Shown: positions 1-8,095 of the stretch, piece after piece
Position numbering within the stretch: the stretch's first letter is position 1
Layout: each line of letters starts with the position of its first letter
Translations under genes and position numbers: made by a program
NCBI GenBank assembly: GCA_900315125.1
Contig: OMXT01000025.1
Coordinates: forward strand, 1-51,349
DNA: 51,349 nt
Direction of reading: 5' to 3'
From: an uncultured Eubacteriales bacterium
GTDB taxonomy: Bacteria; Bacillota; Clostridia; Peptostreptococcales; Anaerovoracaceae
The notes under the pieces: model-generated
Database searches by the model: none
Told to the model about the DNA's origin: nothing
The model's input: only the letters and a program-made list of their open reading frames with translations

Positions 1-5
1 GTTTT

Positions 6-57
6 AGCCAAACATCATTATACTTGAAGATTAAGCTCTTGGCTCTTTTTATTTTTC
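6..57 (+). terminator. possible intrinsic terminator of a gene left of the window
   Basis: AGCCAA at 6-11 can pair with TTGGCT at 39-44, and a T-rich run (46-57) follows on the plus strand. The stem is only 6 bp around a long loop, so the call is tentative. It would end a plus-strand transcript that begins outside the window. Confidence 0.35.
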
Positions 58-113
58 TAATTTACACCATTATACAGGCATAACCGGTGGAAATCCTCAA
101 GCCATGCCTTTGT

Positions 114-1289
114 TTACTCCGCCTTAAAGTCCGCCTTCAGGGATGCGATCTTCTCTGGGTCGCTGAATACCTTTGCAATCTCATGGGACAGGATCCGGGC
201 GCCCTGGACGAGGCATTCCTTCGCCTTGTCCGTGCGTACCAGGGCCTCGAACTCCTTGGAGTGTACGGGAACGCCACGGGGCGAGAGCTTCAGTACAGGC
301 TGGAACGCGGGGCAGATCCAGCTGACGTTGCCGCAGTCCGTAGAACCGAAGATGTCGTCTTTGTCCCCGTCCAGAGGAACGCCCACCTCGTCGTAGACTT
401 CTTCCAGTGTCCGGATCCCGGTTTCGTTGCGCTTCATGTTGAAGAAAACAGGATCACGCAGATATTTCTCCACGGTGCAGCCTGTAGCCAGGGCGCCGGC
501 CTCCGCACAGTTGTCCACCTTCTTGATCAGTTCTTCCAGATAGATGCGGTCAAGGGAGCGAACGTAGATCTCCAGCTGGGCCCGCTCGGGAACGATGCCG
601 GGAACGGTGCCGCCGTCATGGATCACGGCGTGCATGCGCACATCCGGTTTGACATGCTGGCGCATCATGTCCACAGCGTGGAGCATGAGCTGGGCCGCAT
701 TCAGAGCGTTTACTCCGTCCCAGGGATTGGCGGATGCGTGGGCTGCCTTTCCGTGGAATGTAAAGAACGCCGCGTACAAAGCCAGGGCTTTCACATCCAC
801 GATACTCTGGTCATACATGTGGATCATGAGAGCCATGTCGTAATCGTCGAACAGGCCCTGGTCCGCAATGGTGATCTTGCCGCCGTTCGTTTCCTCCGCC
901 GGCGTCCCGATGATATGCACATCCGTGTCGAGCTCATCCTGCAGATCCTGCATGGCGATGCCTGCCAGCATGCTGATGGAACCGCTGAGGCAGTGGCCGC
1001 AGGCGTGGCCCAGACCCGGCAGCGCGTCGTACTCTGTCAGGAGGGCTACCTTGTGTTTATGATTGCTTGGGCCTGCGATGGCGCGGAACGCCGTATCCAT
1101 GCCCGCAAAGGGATATTCCGCCTGGAACCCGTGGGATTTCAGCAGATTGACCGCTTTCTTCGATGTCTCATATTCCTCTCCGGAAATCTCCGGGTGGTCC
1201 GCCAGATCGCAGTTATGGGCGAACAGTTCGTCCGTGTACGCGTCGATAACGGTATCAATTTTCTTCGTTAATTCCTTATAATCCTTCAC
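114..1289 (-). CDS. M20 family metallopeptidase / amidohydrolase (AbgB-like)
   Basis: A zinc-dependent amidohydrolase of about 391 residues, cytoplasmic, expected to hydrolyse an N-acyl amino acid or a small peptide. The M20 metal-site motif HACGH and the catalytic pair in PAEETNGG are visible, as are the SGEEYETS start of the fold and the C-terminal VPVHSKEF segment. The family includes the p-aminobenzoyl-glutamate hydrolase subunit AbgB and PM20D2-like dipeptidases; the residue after HACGH is Cys, not the Asp of HipO-type enzymes, so the AbgB/PM20D2 side is closer. I chose the GTG at 1289 (VKDYKEL) because AGAAAGGA lies 12-19 nt upstream; a longer frame runs to 1379 but its extra residues look non-coding. 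It is the last gene of a minus-strand operon with a transporter and a second M20 enzyme, which suggests import followed by hydrolysis. Substrate unknown. Confidence 0.88.
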   Translation of the reverse strand: MKDYKELTKKIDTVIDAYTDELFAHNCDLADHPEISGEEYETSKKAVNLLKSHGFQAEYPFAGMDTAFRAIAGPSNHKHKVALLTEYDALPGLGHACGHCLSGSISMLAGIAMQDLQDELDTDVHIIGTPAEETNGGKITIADQGLFDDYDMALMIHMYDQSIVDVKALALYAAFFTFHGKAAHASANPWDGVNALNAAQLMLHAVDMMRQHVKPDVRMHAVIHDGGTVPGIVPERAQLEIYVRSLDRIYLEELIKKVDNCAEAGALATGCTVEKYLRDPVFFNMKRNETGIRTLEEVYDEVGVPLDGDKDDIFGSTDCGNVSWICPAFQPVLKLSPRGVPVHSKEFEALVRTDKAKECLVQGARILSHEIAKVFSDPEKIASLKADFKAE

Positions 1290-1339
1290 GACGAAATAAG
1301 ATCCTTTCTGACAAAGTCTTCTTTGCCTGTTAATTAAAC

Positions 1340-1365
1340 GGGTCCGGGCCTGCCGGCCCGGACCC
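1340..1365 (-). terminator. strong intercistronic hairpin
   Basis: A perfect 11-bp GC-rich inverted repeat (GGGTCCGGGCC, 4-nt loop, GGCCCGGACCC) lies between the transporter and the downstream M20 gene. On the minus strand it is followed by GTTTAATTAAC, a weak U-tract. It may partly terminate the operon transcript or stabilise the 3' end of the transporter message. Confidence 0.55.
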
Positions 1366-1402
1366 TGGTCATATAACAATATTCAATTGATACAACTGCA
1401 GT

Positions 1403-2827
1403 TTATGCGCCGAATCCGCTCCACAGCGTAGCGATGACAATCAGGACTGCCTGTACGCCGATCAGAGTGAAGAAGATTGGGAAGGACAGCTTCCACCATT
1501 TCTCCAGCTTGACGCCTGCAAGACCTGCCATAACAGCAGCGTAAGCAGTAGGCCAGATAATGTTGGACATACCATCACCAAACTGGAATGCCAGGCAGGC
1601 AACGTCTCTCTTCATGCCCAGCAGGTCTGCCAGCGGTGTCATGATCGGCATGGATGTAGCAGCCTGTCCGGAACCGGACGGGATGAAGAAGTTCAGTACT
1701 GTCTGGAAGATCAGCATTGCGATTCCGCTGAGCCACAGCGGCAGGTGAGACAGAGGAGAAGCCAGTCCGTTAACGACGGTGTCGATGATATGGCCGTTCT
1801 GCAGTACGATCAGGATACCGCGGGAGATACCAACCAGCAGTGCCGGTACGGCAGCTTCTTCAAATCCCTTGGCGAACTGTTTGCCAATCTCGTTCGGTCT
1901 CAGACCGAGGATGATAGCGGCGATAACGCCCATGATCAGGAATACTGTGGAGATCTCTGCGAAGTACCAGCCCTTGGCCTTAACGCCCCATACCAGGACG
2001 ATAATGGTTACCAGCAGGTCCAGCAGGATCAGTACCTGGCGGGTGCCGAATTCCTTCTCTGTTACATCTTCTCCGCTTGTGATTCCCAGCGCGCTGAAGT
2101 CTACGCCGTAGACGAGGCTCTTAGTGGGATCCTTCTTGACTTTATATGCATAGCGCATGATCAGCGCAGCGCCGACGATCAGCATAACAACGTGACATGC
2201 AATACGGAATCCAAAATCGCTCATGTAGGGCACTTCCGCGATGCCCTGGGCAACACCGACAGTAAAGGGGTTCATGCATGCGCCGGAATAACCGATGCCT
2301 GCGCCGAATGCTACGACAGCCAGTCCGGTGACGGCATCGAATCCAATTCCTATGAATATACTTGCGAAGATGGGGATGAACGGGAGCCATTCCTCGAACA
2401 TGCCGACGGTGGAAGAACCGATGCCGAACAGCGCCATAAAGATCGGTATGATGATCAGCGTGCTGTTGCCCTTGAAGATTCTCAGCAGGAATACGACCAG
2501 ACCGTCAAAGGCGCCGCTTCTGGTGATGAAGCTGGTGGATGCGAATGTGATGAAGATCAGCATGGAAATATCTGCCGCGTTCAGCATTCCATCATAGACC
2601 GCCTTGAATGTGGCGAAGATGCCCACAGGTGTAGCCTTGACTGCATGCCAGGTTCCTGCCTGTACGATTTCTCTTCCGCCCTCTCCTGCGACTCTTGTGA
2701 ATTCACCGGCAGGAATGATCCATGTCAGGATCGCGCAGACGACAATAATGCCGAATAACAGTATAAAGATGTGAGGGACCCCAAACTTTTTCTTTTTCTC
2801 GTCCCTCAGGGTTGGGCCACTACTCAT
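1403..2827 (-). CDS. YfcC family (DcuC-like) transporter
   Basis: A polytopic inner-membrane carrier of 474 residues with about 12 hydrophobic segments. It begins with a basic cytosolic stretch followed by a long first helix containing IIPAGEF, typical of the YfcC/C4-dicarboxylate anaerobic carrier family, and has the conserved re-entrant motif SGSGQAATSMPIMTPLADL near residues 385-405. Family members are often paired with M20 peptidases and are thought to import peptides, acyl amino acids or basic amino acids. Here it lies between two M20 enzymes on the same strand, so it probably supplies their substrate. ATG at 2827 is preceded by AAAAGGAGG with good spacing. Exact substrate and coupling ion cannot be read from sequence. 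Confidence 0.9.
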   Translation of the reverse strand: MSSGPTLRDEKKKKFGVPHIFILLFGIIVVCAILTWIIPAGEFTRVAGEGGREIVQAGTWHAVKATPVGIFATFKAVYDGMLNAADISMLIFITFASTSFITRSGAFDGLVVFLLRIFKGNSTLIIIPIFMALFGIGSSTVGMFEEWLPFIPIFASIFIGIGFDAVTGLAVVAFGAGIGYSGACMNPFTVGVAQGIAEVPYMSDFGFRIACHVVMLIVGAALIMRYAYKVKKDPTKSLVYGVDFSALGITSGEDVTEKEFGTRQVLILLDLLVTIIVLVWGVKAKGWYFAEISTVFLIMGVIAAIILGLRPNEIGKQFAKGFEEAAVPALLVGISRGILIVLQNGHIIDTVVNGLASPLSHLPLWLSGIAMLIFQTVLNFFIPSGSGQAATSMPIMTPLADLLGMKRDVACLAFQFGDGMSNIIWPTAYAAVMAGLAGVKLEKWWKLSFPIFFTLIGVQAVLIVIATLWSGFGA

Positions 2828-2892
2828 GATTTGCCTCCTTTTCGGTTACAAACAACCCAATACAATAAATAAAACAACAACAAATTATATTG

Positions 2893-2928
2893 CCGGATGA
2901 GAATACAAAGAAATGCGTGCTCATTCGG
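2893..2928 (-). terminator. intercistronic hairpin between M20 gene and yfcC-like gene
   Basis: On the minus strand CCGAATGAG pairs with CTCATCCGG (one mismatch) around an 18-nt loop, and a T-rich tract (complement of 2860-2892) follows. It may attenuate read-through into the transporter gene. Confidence 0.4.
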
Positions 2929-2953
2929 TGATAATCGAATAAAGGAGATTGAG

Positions 2954-4027
2954 TTATCTGCAGAGACGGTCGATCAGCTCGCTGTAGACGCGGGAAGCAT
3001 CCTCCAGCGACTGGATGCTGACGTGCTCATTCGCCTCATGGGCAGTCATGGGTCCGGGTCCCAGAATGACCCGGTCGCCCTCGAAGAATGATGCCTCAGT
3101 GATGCCGGAAAACGCCTTGCTCTTCTTTCCTGTCCTCTCCTCCAGAAAATCAGTCAGTTCGCCCCGTGAATAGAAAGAAGGGATATCGTTGATGATCTCA
3201 TAGCTGGCTTCGTAATAATCGCTCAGCGCGTCATCGACGAATTTCCGGATCTGCGGATATTCCCTCTCGCTGTCACAGATGCGGAAGTCGAGATAAATCG
3301 TCGTATGGTCAGGCACTTTATTGATTGAAGTACCGCCGTTGATGATCCCGACGTTCATGGTAGGCCATGGGATCTCGAAATGGTTCGTGTGATGCTCTCT
3401 CAGTTTCTGCTCGAATTCCATCATCCGGCTCAGGAACTGTACAGCATTCTTGTTGGAACTCTTGCCCTCGATGGGCTGGCTGGAATGGGTCGTCACGCCC
3501 TTAAATGTGAAGACATATTCCAGCAGTCCCTTGGATGCAATGGAAGGATACATGTCCGTCGGCTCTGCAATCACCATGTGCTCGGCGAAATCAACATTAT
3601 TCGCCAGAACATCCCTGATCCCCTCGAACATGATCTCTTCATCATAGGTCAGAAATACTTTAATTCCCCGCTTAAGAGAAGAGAGATCCGCGCTGCTGAT
3701 GGCAGAAAGAAACGCGGCGATGCCGCCCTTCATGTCGCAGGCGCCAAGACCGTAGAGACTGCCGTCCTTCTCCGTCAGATCGAAGGGATAAGTATTCCAA
3801 CCTTCAGTAATATCTACGGTATCTGTGTGACCAAGAAATCCAACGGCAGGATCCTCGCCAAAGGTTCCGATGAGGATCTGCTTGTCTGTCCTGGGATTGG
3901 CGATCCGCTCCACACGGAAATCCTTCGCCGTAAGGACACCCTCGATATAATCCATGATCTGGTGATTGTTATTGTCTGCGATGGTGTTGATCGCAACGAG
4001 ATCTTTCAGTAATTCTTTCGCATCCAT
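2954..4027 (-). CDS. M20 family deacylase/desuccinylase (ArgE/DapE/CPG2 type)
   Basis: A 357-residue cytoplasmic zinc hydrolase. Visible motifs are GHTDTVD near residue 66 (first metal site), GACDMKGG near 95 (bridging Asp) and YDEEI near 128 (catalytic Glu pair), in the order expected for M20A enzymes that deacylate N-acyl amino acids. The length is slightly below ArgE (about 380), which fits the shorter ArgE/DapE-like group. It is the first gene of the three-gene operon; CGGAGG lies 6 nt before the ATG. Because its neighbour is a YfcC-type carrier, a catabolic role on an imported acyl-amino acid or dipeptide is more likely than arginine or lysine synthesis, but this is inference. Confidence 0.87.
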   Translation of the reverse strand: MDAKELLKDLVAINTIADNNNHQIMDYIEGVLTAKDFRVERIANPRTDKQILIGTFGEDPAVGFLGHTDTVDITEGWNTYPFDLTEKDGSLYGLGACDMKGGIAAFLSAISSADLSSLKRGIKVFLTYDEEIMFEGIRDVLANNVDFAEHMVIAEPTDMYPSIASKGLLEYVFTFKGVTTHSSQPIEGKSSNKNAVQFLSRMMEFEQKLREHHTNHFEIPWPTMNVGIINGGTSINKVPDHTTIYLDFRICDSEREYPQIRKFVDDALSDYYEASYEIINDIPSFYSRGELTDFLEERTGKKSKAFSGITEASFFEGDRVILGPGPMTAHEANEHVSIQSLEDASRVYSELIDRLCR

Positions 4028-4051
4028 GCCCTACCTCCGAAATATAGTTCT

Positions 4052-4080
4052 ATTATAAACTGTACAGTTGTATATGGCAA
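4052..4080 (-). promoter_or_regulatory. sigma-A promoter of the M20/YfcC operon with internal palindrome
   Basis: On the minus strand TTGCCA, 17 nt, TATAAT. The spacer contains the perfect 12-bp palindrome AACTGTACAGTT (4058-4069), which sits where a repressor would block RNA polymerase. No regulator gene is adjacent. Confidence 0.8.
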
Positions 4081-4131
4081 ATAAAAATACGGTAACATTG
4101 TTAAATACTAAGAAATATTTGATAATATTCA

Positions 4132-4159
4132 TTGATGCACAGAAAGAAAAGAATATAAG
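4132..4159 (+). promoter_or_regulatory. candidate promoter for the XpaC-like gene
   Basis: TTGATG, 16 nt, TATAAG on the plus strand. It would give a leader of about 175 nt that includes the small reading frame at 4188. Only moderately close to consensus. Confidence 0.4.
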
Positions 4160-4187
4160 GTACAATATGTAGCCGCCAGAGGGGAAA

Positions 4188-4241
4188 ATGAATACAAGTG
4201 CAGCGCGGGTGAATGAATATTTCTCCGTTTCTGCGGAATAG
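4188..4241 (+). CDS. possible 17-aa leader peptide
   Basis: A 17-codon frame (starts MNTSAARVNE) with a good upstream AGAGGGG at a 3-nt spacing, inside the leader of the XpaC-like gene. A small hairpin (CGGGA/TCCCG) follows it. There is no amino-acid run typical of attenuation peptides and no homolog is known to me; it may be chance. The rest of 4081-4340 holds only the two divergent promoter regions. Confidence 0.25.
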   Translation: MNTSAARVNEYFSVSAE

Positions 4242-4340
4242 CGGGAGTTATTCCCGGACTGCAGCTGTTTAAAAGATACTTGGTCTGTGGTATCCTTAGT
4301 GTTACAGAAGACATTGGTGTTTAGAAAACAGGGGTAGATT

Positions 4341-5405
4341 ATGAGTCTGATAGTTATTATATTATTGCTTTATGCATGGTCAAACAGAGTCCGGATCATG
4401 AACTGGCTGAACCGGACAGACTGGGACCAGGAGCTGGAGAATATTCGTTCTGCCGGAAGCAGGCGCAGCAATGCGGAAACATCATGGAAGTCGCCGTTTC
4501 TGAAGTGCAGACCGAGAAAAAGACGGGCTGTACTTGCCGAAGCAGTGGGTGTGATCATAGCAGCTGCGGCAGCCGATGATATGATTACAGGATATATTCA
4601 CTGGAGCGGTGAGGATATTTTCTATCTTATCGCAGGAATACTCTTGCTGATATGGGGCGAGCGCCGGCGCCGACTGGTGAACCTCTATTACCGGTACGGC
4701 TCGATTGCCGGAAGCGCAGAGACCGTAGAAGTAGAGGAGCTGGCTCAGCAGACAGGAAAAAGTGAGGATTACGTAAAGAAGCAGCTGAAGCGCATGATGG
4801 ATCAGGATATCCTCCGGGGAGCCAGGATGGACAGGCAGCAGACTACAGTCATCCTGACAGAGCGGGCATACCGTCTCTACCGCGAGGTCAGCCGCCAGAG
4901 AGAGGAAGCGCAGAAACAAAAGGCAGAAGAGCAAGCGAAGAAGCAGGCTGCCCGGGCTCAGGCGGTCCGTGAGGGAAATGGCGAAGCGGCAGAGATCCTG
5001 GAACAGGGAGAACAGTTCCTGAAGAGGCTCCAGGACGCGGACAGCCGGATCAGCGAGCCGTCCATGAAGCAGGAGATCGAACAGCTGGGTACGCTGCTGC
5101 GGCAGATCATGGATCAGCTGCGTTCGGATCCGTCCGGGGCGGGATCGTTAAGAAAATACATGAATCTGTACCTTCCTACGGTGGGCAAGCTGATCGACGA
5201 TTATATCGAGCTCGGCGCCCGTAAGAGCAGCGCCAATGCAGCCAGCAGCCGAAAGGAGATCGAGGATGTCCTGAAGACCGTAAACGGGGCAAGCAGGACT
5301 TTGCTGGATCAGCTTATGGAGAATTCCTATATTGACATTTCTTCCGATGTCACCGTGCTGAAGCAGATGATGGAACGGGACGGTCTGCTGGAGCAGGATC
5401 GCTGA
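4341..5405 (+). CDS. XpaC-like membrane protein (5-bromo-4-chloroindolyl phosphate hydrolysis family)
   Basis: A 354-residue protein: short N-terminal hydrophobic helix (residues 2-12), two membrane helices around 62-75 and 88-103, a winged-helix-like segment (about 125-180, EELAQQTGKSEDYVKKQL), a charged coiled coil (185-215, rich in E/K/Q/A) and a C-terminal XpaC domain (about 220-350) with the YLPTVGKLIDDY motif. XpaC proteins usually sit next to TelA; this copy stands alone, but a second paralog at 38.1 kb with the same architecture is followed by telA. The biochemical role is unknown; the name comes from an old Bacillus dye-hydrolysis phenotype. The match is clearest in the last 130 residues. 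Confidence 0.8.
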   Translation: MSLIVIILLLYAWSNRVRIMNWLNRTDWDQELENIRSAGSRRSNAETSWKSPFLKCRPRKRRAVLAEAVGVIIAAAAADDMITGYIHWSGEDIFYLIAGILLLIWGERRRRLVNLYYRYGSIAGSAETVEVEELAQQTGKSEDYVKKQLKRMMDQDILRGARMDRQQTTVILTERAYRLYREVSRQREEAQKQKAEEQAKKQAARAQAVREGNGEAAEILEQGEQFLKRLQDADSRISEPSMKQEIEQLGTLLRQIMDQLRSDPSGAGSLRKYMNLYLPTVGKLIDDYIELGARKSSANAASSRKEIEDVLKTVNGASRTLLDQLMENSYIDISSDVTVLKQMMERDGLLEQDR

Positions 5406-5411
5406 CAGACG

Positions 5412-5440
5412 TTGACAGATGGAGGAGAGCGGGGTAGAAT
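5412..5440 (+). promoter_or_regulatory. sigma-A promoter of the que operon
   Basis: TTGACA (5412-5417), 17 nt, TAGAAT (5435-5440). Transcription would start near 5447, just before the preQ1 aptamer. Confidence 0.85.
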
Positions 5441-5452
5441 AGAAATCCTGAA

Positions 5453-5494
5453 AGACAGTTCGTTTGCACCATCCTGTCTATAAAAAAAACCAGG
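5453..5494 (+). promoter_or_regulatory. preQ1-I riboswitch aptamer
   Basis: Hairpin AGACAG/CTGTCT (5453-5458 with 5474-5479) whose loop begins TTC and contains CACC, followed directly by the A-rich tail ATAAAAAAAACCA. This is the layout of class I preQ1 aptamers: one hairpin whose A-rich tail docks in the stem to form an H-type pseudoknot. Position, 5 nt after the predicted start of transcription and ahead of queDEFC, fits feedback by preQ1. Confidence 0.88.
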
Positions 5495-5529
5495 GCTGAC
5501 ACAGGATTGAATATTGGAGTATTACCGGT

Positions 5530-5570
5530 CCCTGTCGCTTTGGCGGCAGGGAATTTTGATGAAAATTTTT
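5530..5570 (+). terminator. riboswitch expression-platform terminator
   Basis: CCCTGTCGC (5530-5538), loop TTTG, GCGGCAGGG (5543-5551): a 9-bp GC-rich stem followed by a T-rich stretch. CAGGG at the end of the aptamer tail can pair with CCCTG of this stem, so an antiterminator is available when the aptamer is empty. Expected logic: preQ1 bound, transcription stops before queD. Confidence 0.78.
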
Positions 5571-5589
5571 ATAAATAAGAGGGAATAAT

Positions 5590-6009
5590 ATGTATACGCT
5601 TACGTGTGAAGGAAATTTCGACGCGGCACATTTTCTGAAGGGTTATCCTGGGAAATGCGCCAATATCCACGGCCACCGGTGGGTCGTCCTGCTGGAGATC
5701 GCTTCGGACGCTTTGCAGGAAGAAGGAGCGGAGCGGGGAATGGCTATGGACTTCGCCGTGATGAAGAAGGCGCTGAAGGCGGAATGTGACCAGCTGGATC
5801 ACACGCTGATCATGGAAGAGGGTTCGCTGAAGGCGAACACGCTGGCGGCGCTGCAGGAAGAGGACATGGCTCTCAGCATCGTGCCTTTCCGGCCTACGGC
5901 AGAGAACCTGGCGAAATACTTTTTCGACCGGATGGCGGCCCAGGGCATACCGGTGTCGGCTGTGACGGTCTATGAATCGCCGGTGAGCAGCGCGCGGTAC
6001 AGCAGATAA
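5590..6009 (+). CDS. queD: 6-carboxy-5,6,7,8-tetrahydropterin synthase QueD
   Basis: A 139-residue enzyme that converts dihydroneopterin triphosphate to 6-carboxytetrahydropterin, the first committed step of 7-deazaguanine (queuosine) synthesis. Zinc ligands are H14 and the HGH pair near residues 28-30; the catalytic Cys precedes them in GKCANIHGH. FRPTAENLAKYF and the C-terminal VYESP Glu are family hallmarks. The ATG at 5590 follows AGAGGGA. First gene of queD-queE-queF-queC and directly under the preQ1 riboswitch. Confidence 0.95.
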   Translation: MYTLTCEGNFDAAHFLKGYPGKCANIHGHRWVVLLEIASDALQEEGAERGMAMDFAVMKKALKAECDQLDHTLIMEEGSLKANTLAALQEEDMALSIVPFRPTAENLAKYFFDRMAAQGIPVSAVTVYESPVSSARYSR

Positions 6010-6078
6010 CGTGCTGCGGATATAATGCTGAGAATAAAATACTGGGAGCAGGATATACCATACTACGGAGGCAGAATC

Positions 6079-6765
6079 ATGAGTAATAACCAGGGATGGC
6101 GGTGGTCCATCGCGGAGATGTTTTTCAGCATAAACGGCGAAGGCCGGAAAGCAGGGGAGCTGGCGGCTTTTGTGCGTTTTGAGGGGTGCAACCTGAAGTG
6201 CGACTGGTGTGATACACGGTGGGCACAGGGCGGCCAGTCTGTGGGCATGGTCATGTCGGCAGAGGATATCCTGGACGTCATGGAGCCCTGGAATGTCCGG
6301 AATGTGACGCTGACAGGCGGGGAGCCCCTGCAGGCAGAGCATGTAGATGATCTGATCATCGCATTGACCGATGCGGGATATGCGGTGGAAATAGAAACGA
6401 ACGGCAGCATAAACCTGACGCCCTTTCTCCGGACAGCGAAGGACCGGGACGTGACATTCACCATGGATTACAAGCTGCCGGGCAGCGGCATGGAGCAGGC
6501 CATGCACCCGGTGAATCTGAGCCTGCTGCGGCTCTGCGATACGCTGAAATTCGTCTGCGGAAGCCGCAGCGATCTGGAGCGGGCGTACGAGGTATGCAGC
6601 CAGTATCACCTGGGAGGCAGGGTCCACATAGACCTGTCGCCGGTATTCGGCAGCATCGAACCGGCTGAGATCGTAGATTTTATGAAGGAGAAGGCATGGA
6701 CCGACGCCCGGATCCAGATCCAGCTCCACAAGGTGATCTGGGATCCCGAGACAAGGGGAGTCTGA
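6079..6765 (+). CDS. queE: 7-carboxy-7-deazaguanine synthase QueE (radical SAM)
   Basis: A 228-residue radical SAM enzyme that contracts carboxytetrahydropterin to 7-carboxy-7-deazaguanine. The cluster motif is the C-x3-C-x2-C of [11 protein letters not shown] near residue 34; [18 protein letters not shown] before it and LTGGEPL after it are typical QueE. I start at ATG 6079 because CGGAGG lies 7 nt upstream and the protein then begins as other QueE do; an in-frame start at 6025 lacks a ribosome binding site. Second gene of the operon. Confidence 0.95.
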   Translation: MSNNQGWRWSIAEMFFSINGEGRKAGELAAFVRFEGCNLKCDWCDTRWAQGGQSVGMVMSAEDILDVMEPWNVRNVTLTGGEPLQAEHVDDLIIALTDAGYAVEIETNGSINLTPFLRTAKDRDVTFTMDYKLPGSGMEQAMHPVNLSLLRLCDTLKFVCGSRSDLERAYEVCSQYHLGGRVHIDLSPVFGSIEPAEIVDFMKEKAWTDARIQIQLHKVIWDPETRGV

Positions 6766-6794
6766 TTGAATCAGAGCCCCGGAATGCGCGCAAC

Positions 6795-6817
6795 GGCCGG
6801 TCGGGACTTTGTTCTAT
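6795..6817 (+). repeat. leader element copy (queF)
   Basis: GGCCGGTCGGGACTTTGTTC then TAT, ending 16 nt before the queF ATG and just ahead of its ribosome binding site GAAAGGA. One of about ten intergenic copies of the same short element in this window. It lies inside the operon, downstream of queE. Confidence 0.75.
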
Positions 6818-6833
6818 TGAGAAAGGAATTATC

Positions 6834-7325
6834 ATGACAACGAGAAAAGAAGAGGGAAGCGTAACGCTGCTGGGCAGCGGCAGCACCAGATACCCCCAGG
6901 AATACGACCCGGGGATCCTGGAGACATTCCAGAATAAACATCCGGAGAATGATTATTTCGTTAAATTCAACTGCCCGGAGTTTACCAGCCTGTGTCCGAT
7001 CACGGGTCAGCCGGACTTCGCGAATATCGTGATCTCCTATGTGCCGGCAGAGCGGATGGTGGAGAGCAAATCTCTTAAGCTCTATCTGTTCTCATACCGG
7101 AATACCGGTGAGTTCCACGAGGACTGCGTAAACCGGATCATGAAGGATCTGATCGCATTGATGGATCCGAAGTACATCGAGGTCTGGGGCAGGTTTACGC
7201 CCCGGGGCGGGATCTCCATCGACCCCTACTGCAACTACGGCAAGGCGGGTACTGCCTGGGAGGACGTGGCCCGGAACCGCCTGTTCCATCACGACATGTA
7301 CCCGGAGCGGGTAGACAACCGGTAA
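6834..7325 (+). CDS. queF: NADPH-dependent 7-cyano-7-deazaguanine reductase QueF
   Basis: A 163-residue, single-domain (Bacillus-type) nitrile reductase that turns preQ0 into preQ1. The nucleophilic Cys is in CPEFTSLCP (near residue 51), the general acid Asp in TGQPDFA, and the substrate Glu in [14 protein letters not shown] at 6834 follows GAAAGGA. The product preQ1 is the ligand of the riboswitch at 5453, which closes the feedback loop. Confidence 0.96.
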   Translation: MTTRKEEGSVTLLGSGSTRYPQEYDPGILETFQNKHPENDYFVKFNCPEFTSLCPITGQPDFANIVISYVPAERMVESKSLKLYLFSYRNTGEFHEDCVNRIMKDLIALMDPKYIEVWGRFTPRGGISIDPYCNYGKAGTAWEDVARNRLFHHDMYPERVDNR

Positions 7326-7358
7326 AGAAACGGCGGACGACAAACGGAGGATCGTAAA

Positions 7359-8039
7359 TTGAAAGCACTTGTTTTATCCAGCGGCGGCGTGGATTCCACA
7401 ACCTGCCTTGGGATGGCGGTAGATAAATACGGGAAAGACAGCGTTCTGACTCTTTCCATATATTATGGGCAGAAGCATCAGAAGGAGATCGAGGCAGCCC
7501 ATGCCGTTGCTGAGTTCTACGGCGTGGAGCATATGGACATGGATCTGACGCCCATATTCGCCTGGTCGGACTGTTCGCTGCTGCAGCATTCCGATCAGGA
7601 CATCCCGGAGGAGTCCTACGCGGAGCAGATCGCGGAGCGGGAGGGCAAACCGGTATCGACCTACGTGCCTTTCCGCAACGGGCTTTTCCTGTCCACGGCG
7701 GCGAGCATCGCGCTCTCACGGGACTGCGGCGTGATCTATTACGGCGCACATGCCGATGACGCGGCGGGGAATGCTTATCCGGACTGCAGCGCTCCTTTTA
7801 ACAAAGCCATGGCTGACGCTATTTATATCGGAAGCGGAGATCAGCTTCGGCTGGAGGCGCCCTTCGTCAATATCAATAAGGCAGAGGTGGTGCGGATCGG
7901 ACTGGAACTGGGCGTGCCCTACGAACTGACCTGGAGCTGCTATGAGGGCGGTGACCGGCCCTGCGGCAAATGCGGCACATGTATAGACCGGGCAGCGGCC
8001 TTCGCCGCCAACGGAGTGGAAGACCCGGCGCTGAAGTAA
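7359..8039 (+). CDS. queC: 7-cyano-7-deazaguanine synthase QueC
   Basis: A 226-residue ATP-dependent ligase that makes preQ0 from 7-carboxy-7-deazaguanine and ammonia. The N-terminal PP-loop SGGVDSTT (residues 8-15) binds ATP and the C-terminal Cys cluster CYEGGDRPCGKCGTC binds zinc. The start codon is TTG at 7359, with ACGGAGG 8 nt upstream and no better start nearby. Last gene of the operon; a strong terminator overlaps its stop codon. Confidence 0.95.
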   Translation: MKALVLSSGGVDSTTCLGMAVDKYGKDSVLTLSIYYGQKHQKEIEAAHAVAEFYGVEHMDMDLTPIFAWSDCSLLQHSDQDIPEESYAEQIAEREGKPVSTYVPFRNGLFLSTAASIALSRDCGVIYYGAHADDAAGNAYPDCSAPFNKAMADAIYIGSGDQLRLEAPFVNINKAEVVRIGLELGVPYELTWSCYEGGDRPCGKCGTCIDRAAAFAANGVEDPALK

Positions 8040-8062
8040 AGCGCCGGGTCTTCCGGATTTTT
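8018..8062 (+). terminator. intrinsic terminator of the que operon
   Basis: A 15-bp perfect stem (8018-8032 with 8040-8054) around a 7-nt loop that contains the queC stop codon, followed by GGATTTTT. Stop codon and terminator overlap. Confidence 0.9.
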
Positions 8063-8095
8063 GGTGCAGTTATTATTGCTCGGTAATATTACAGT

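Noticed and set aside
87-1271. 394-codon plus-strand frame
   Set aside because: Antisense of the M20 gene, whose motifs and ribosome binding site are convincing.
6021-6026. TATAAT between queD and queE as an internal promoter
   Set aside because: No -35 box at a suitable distance.
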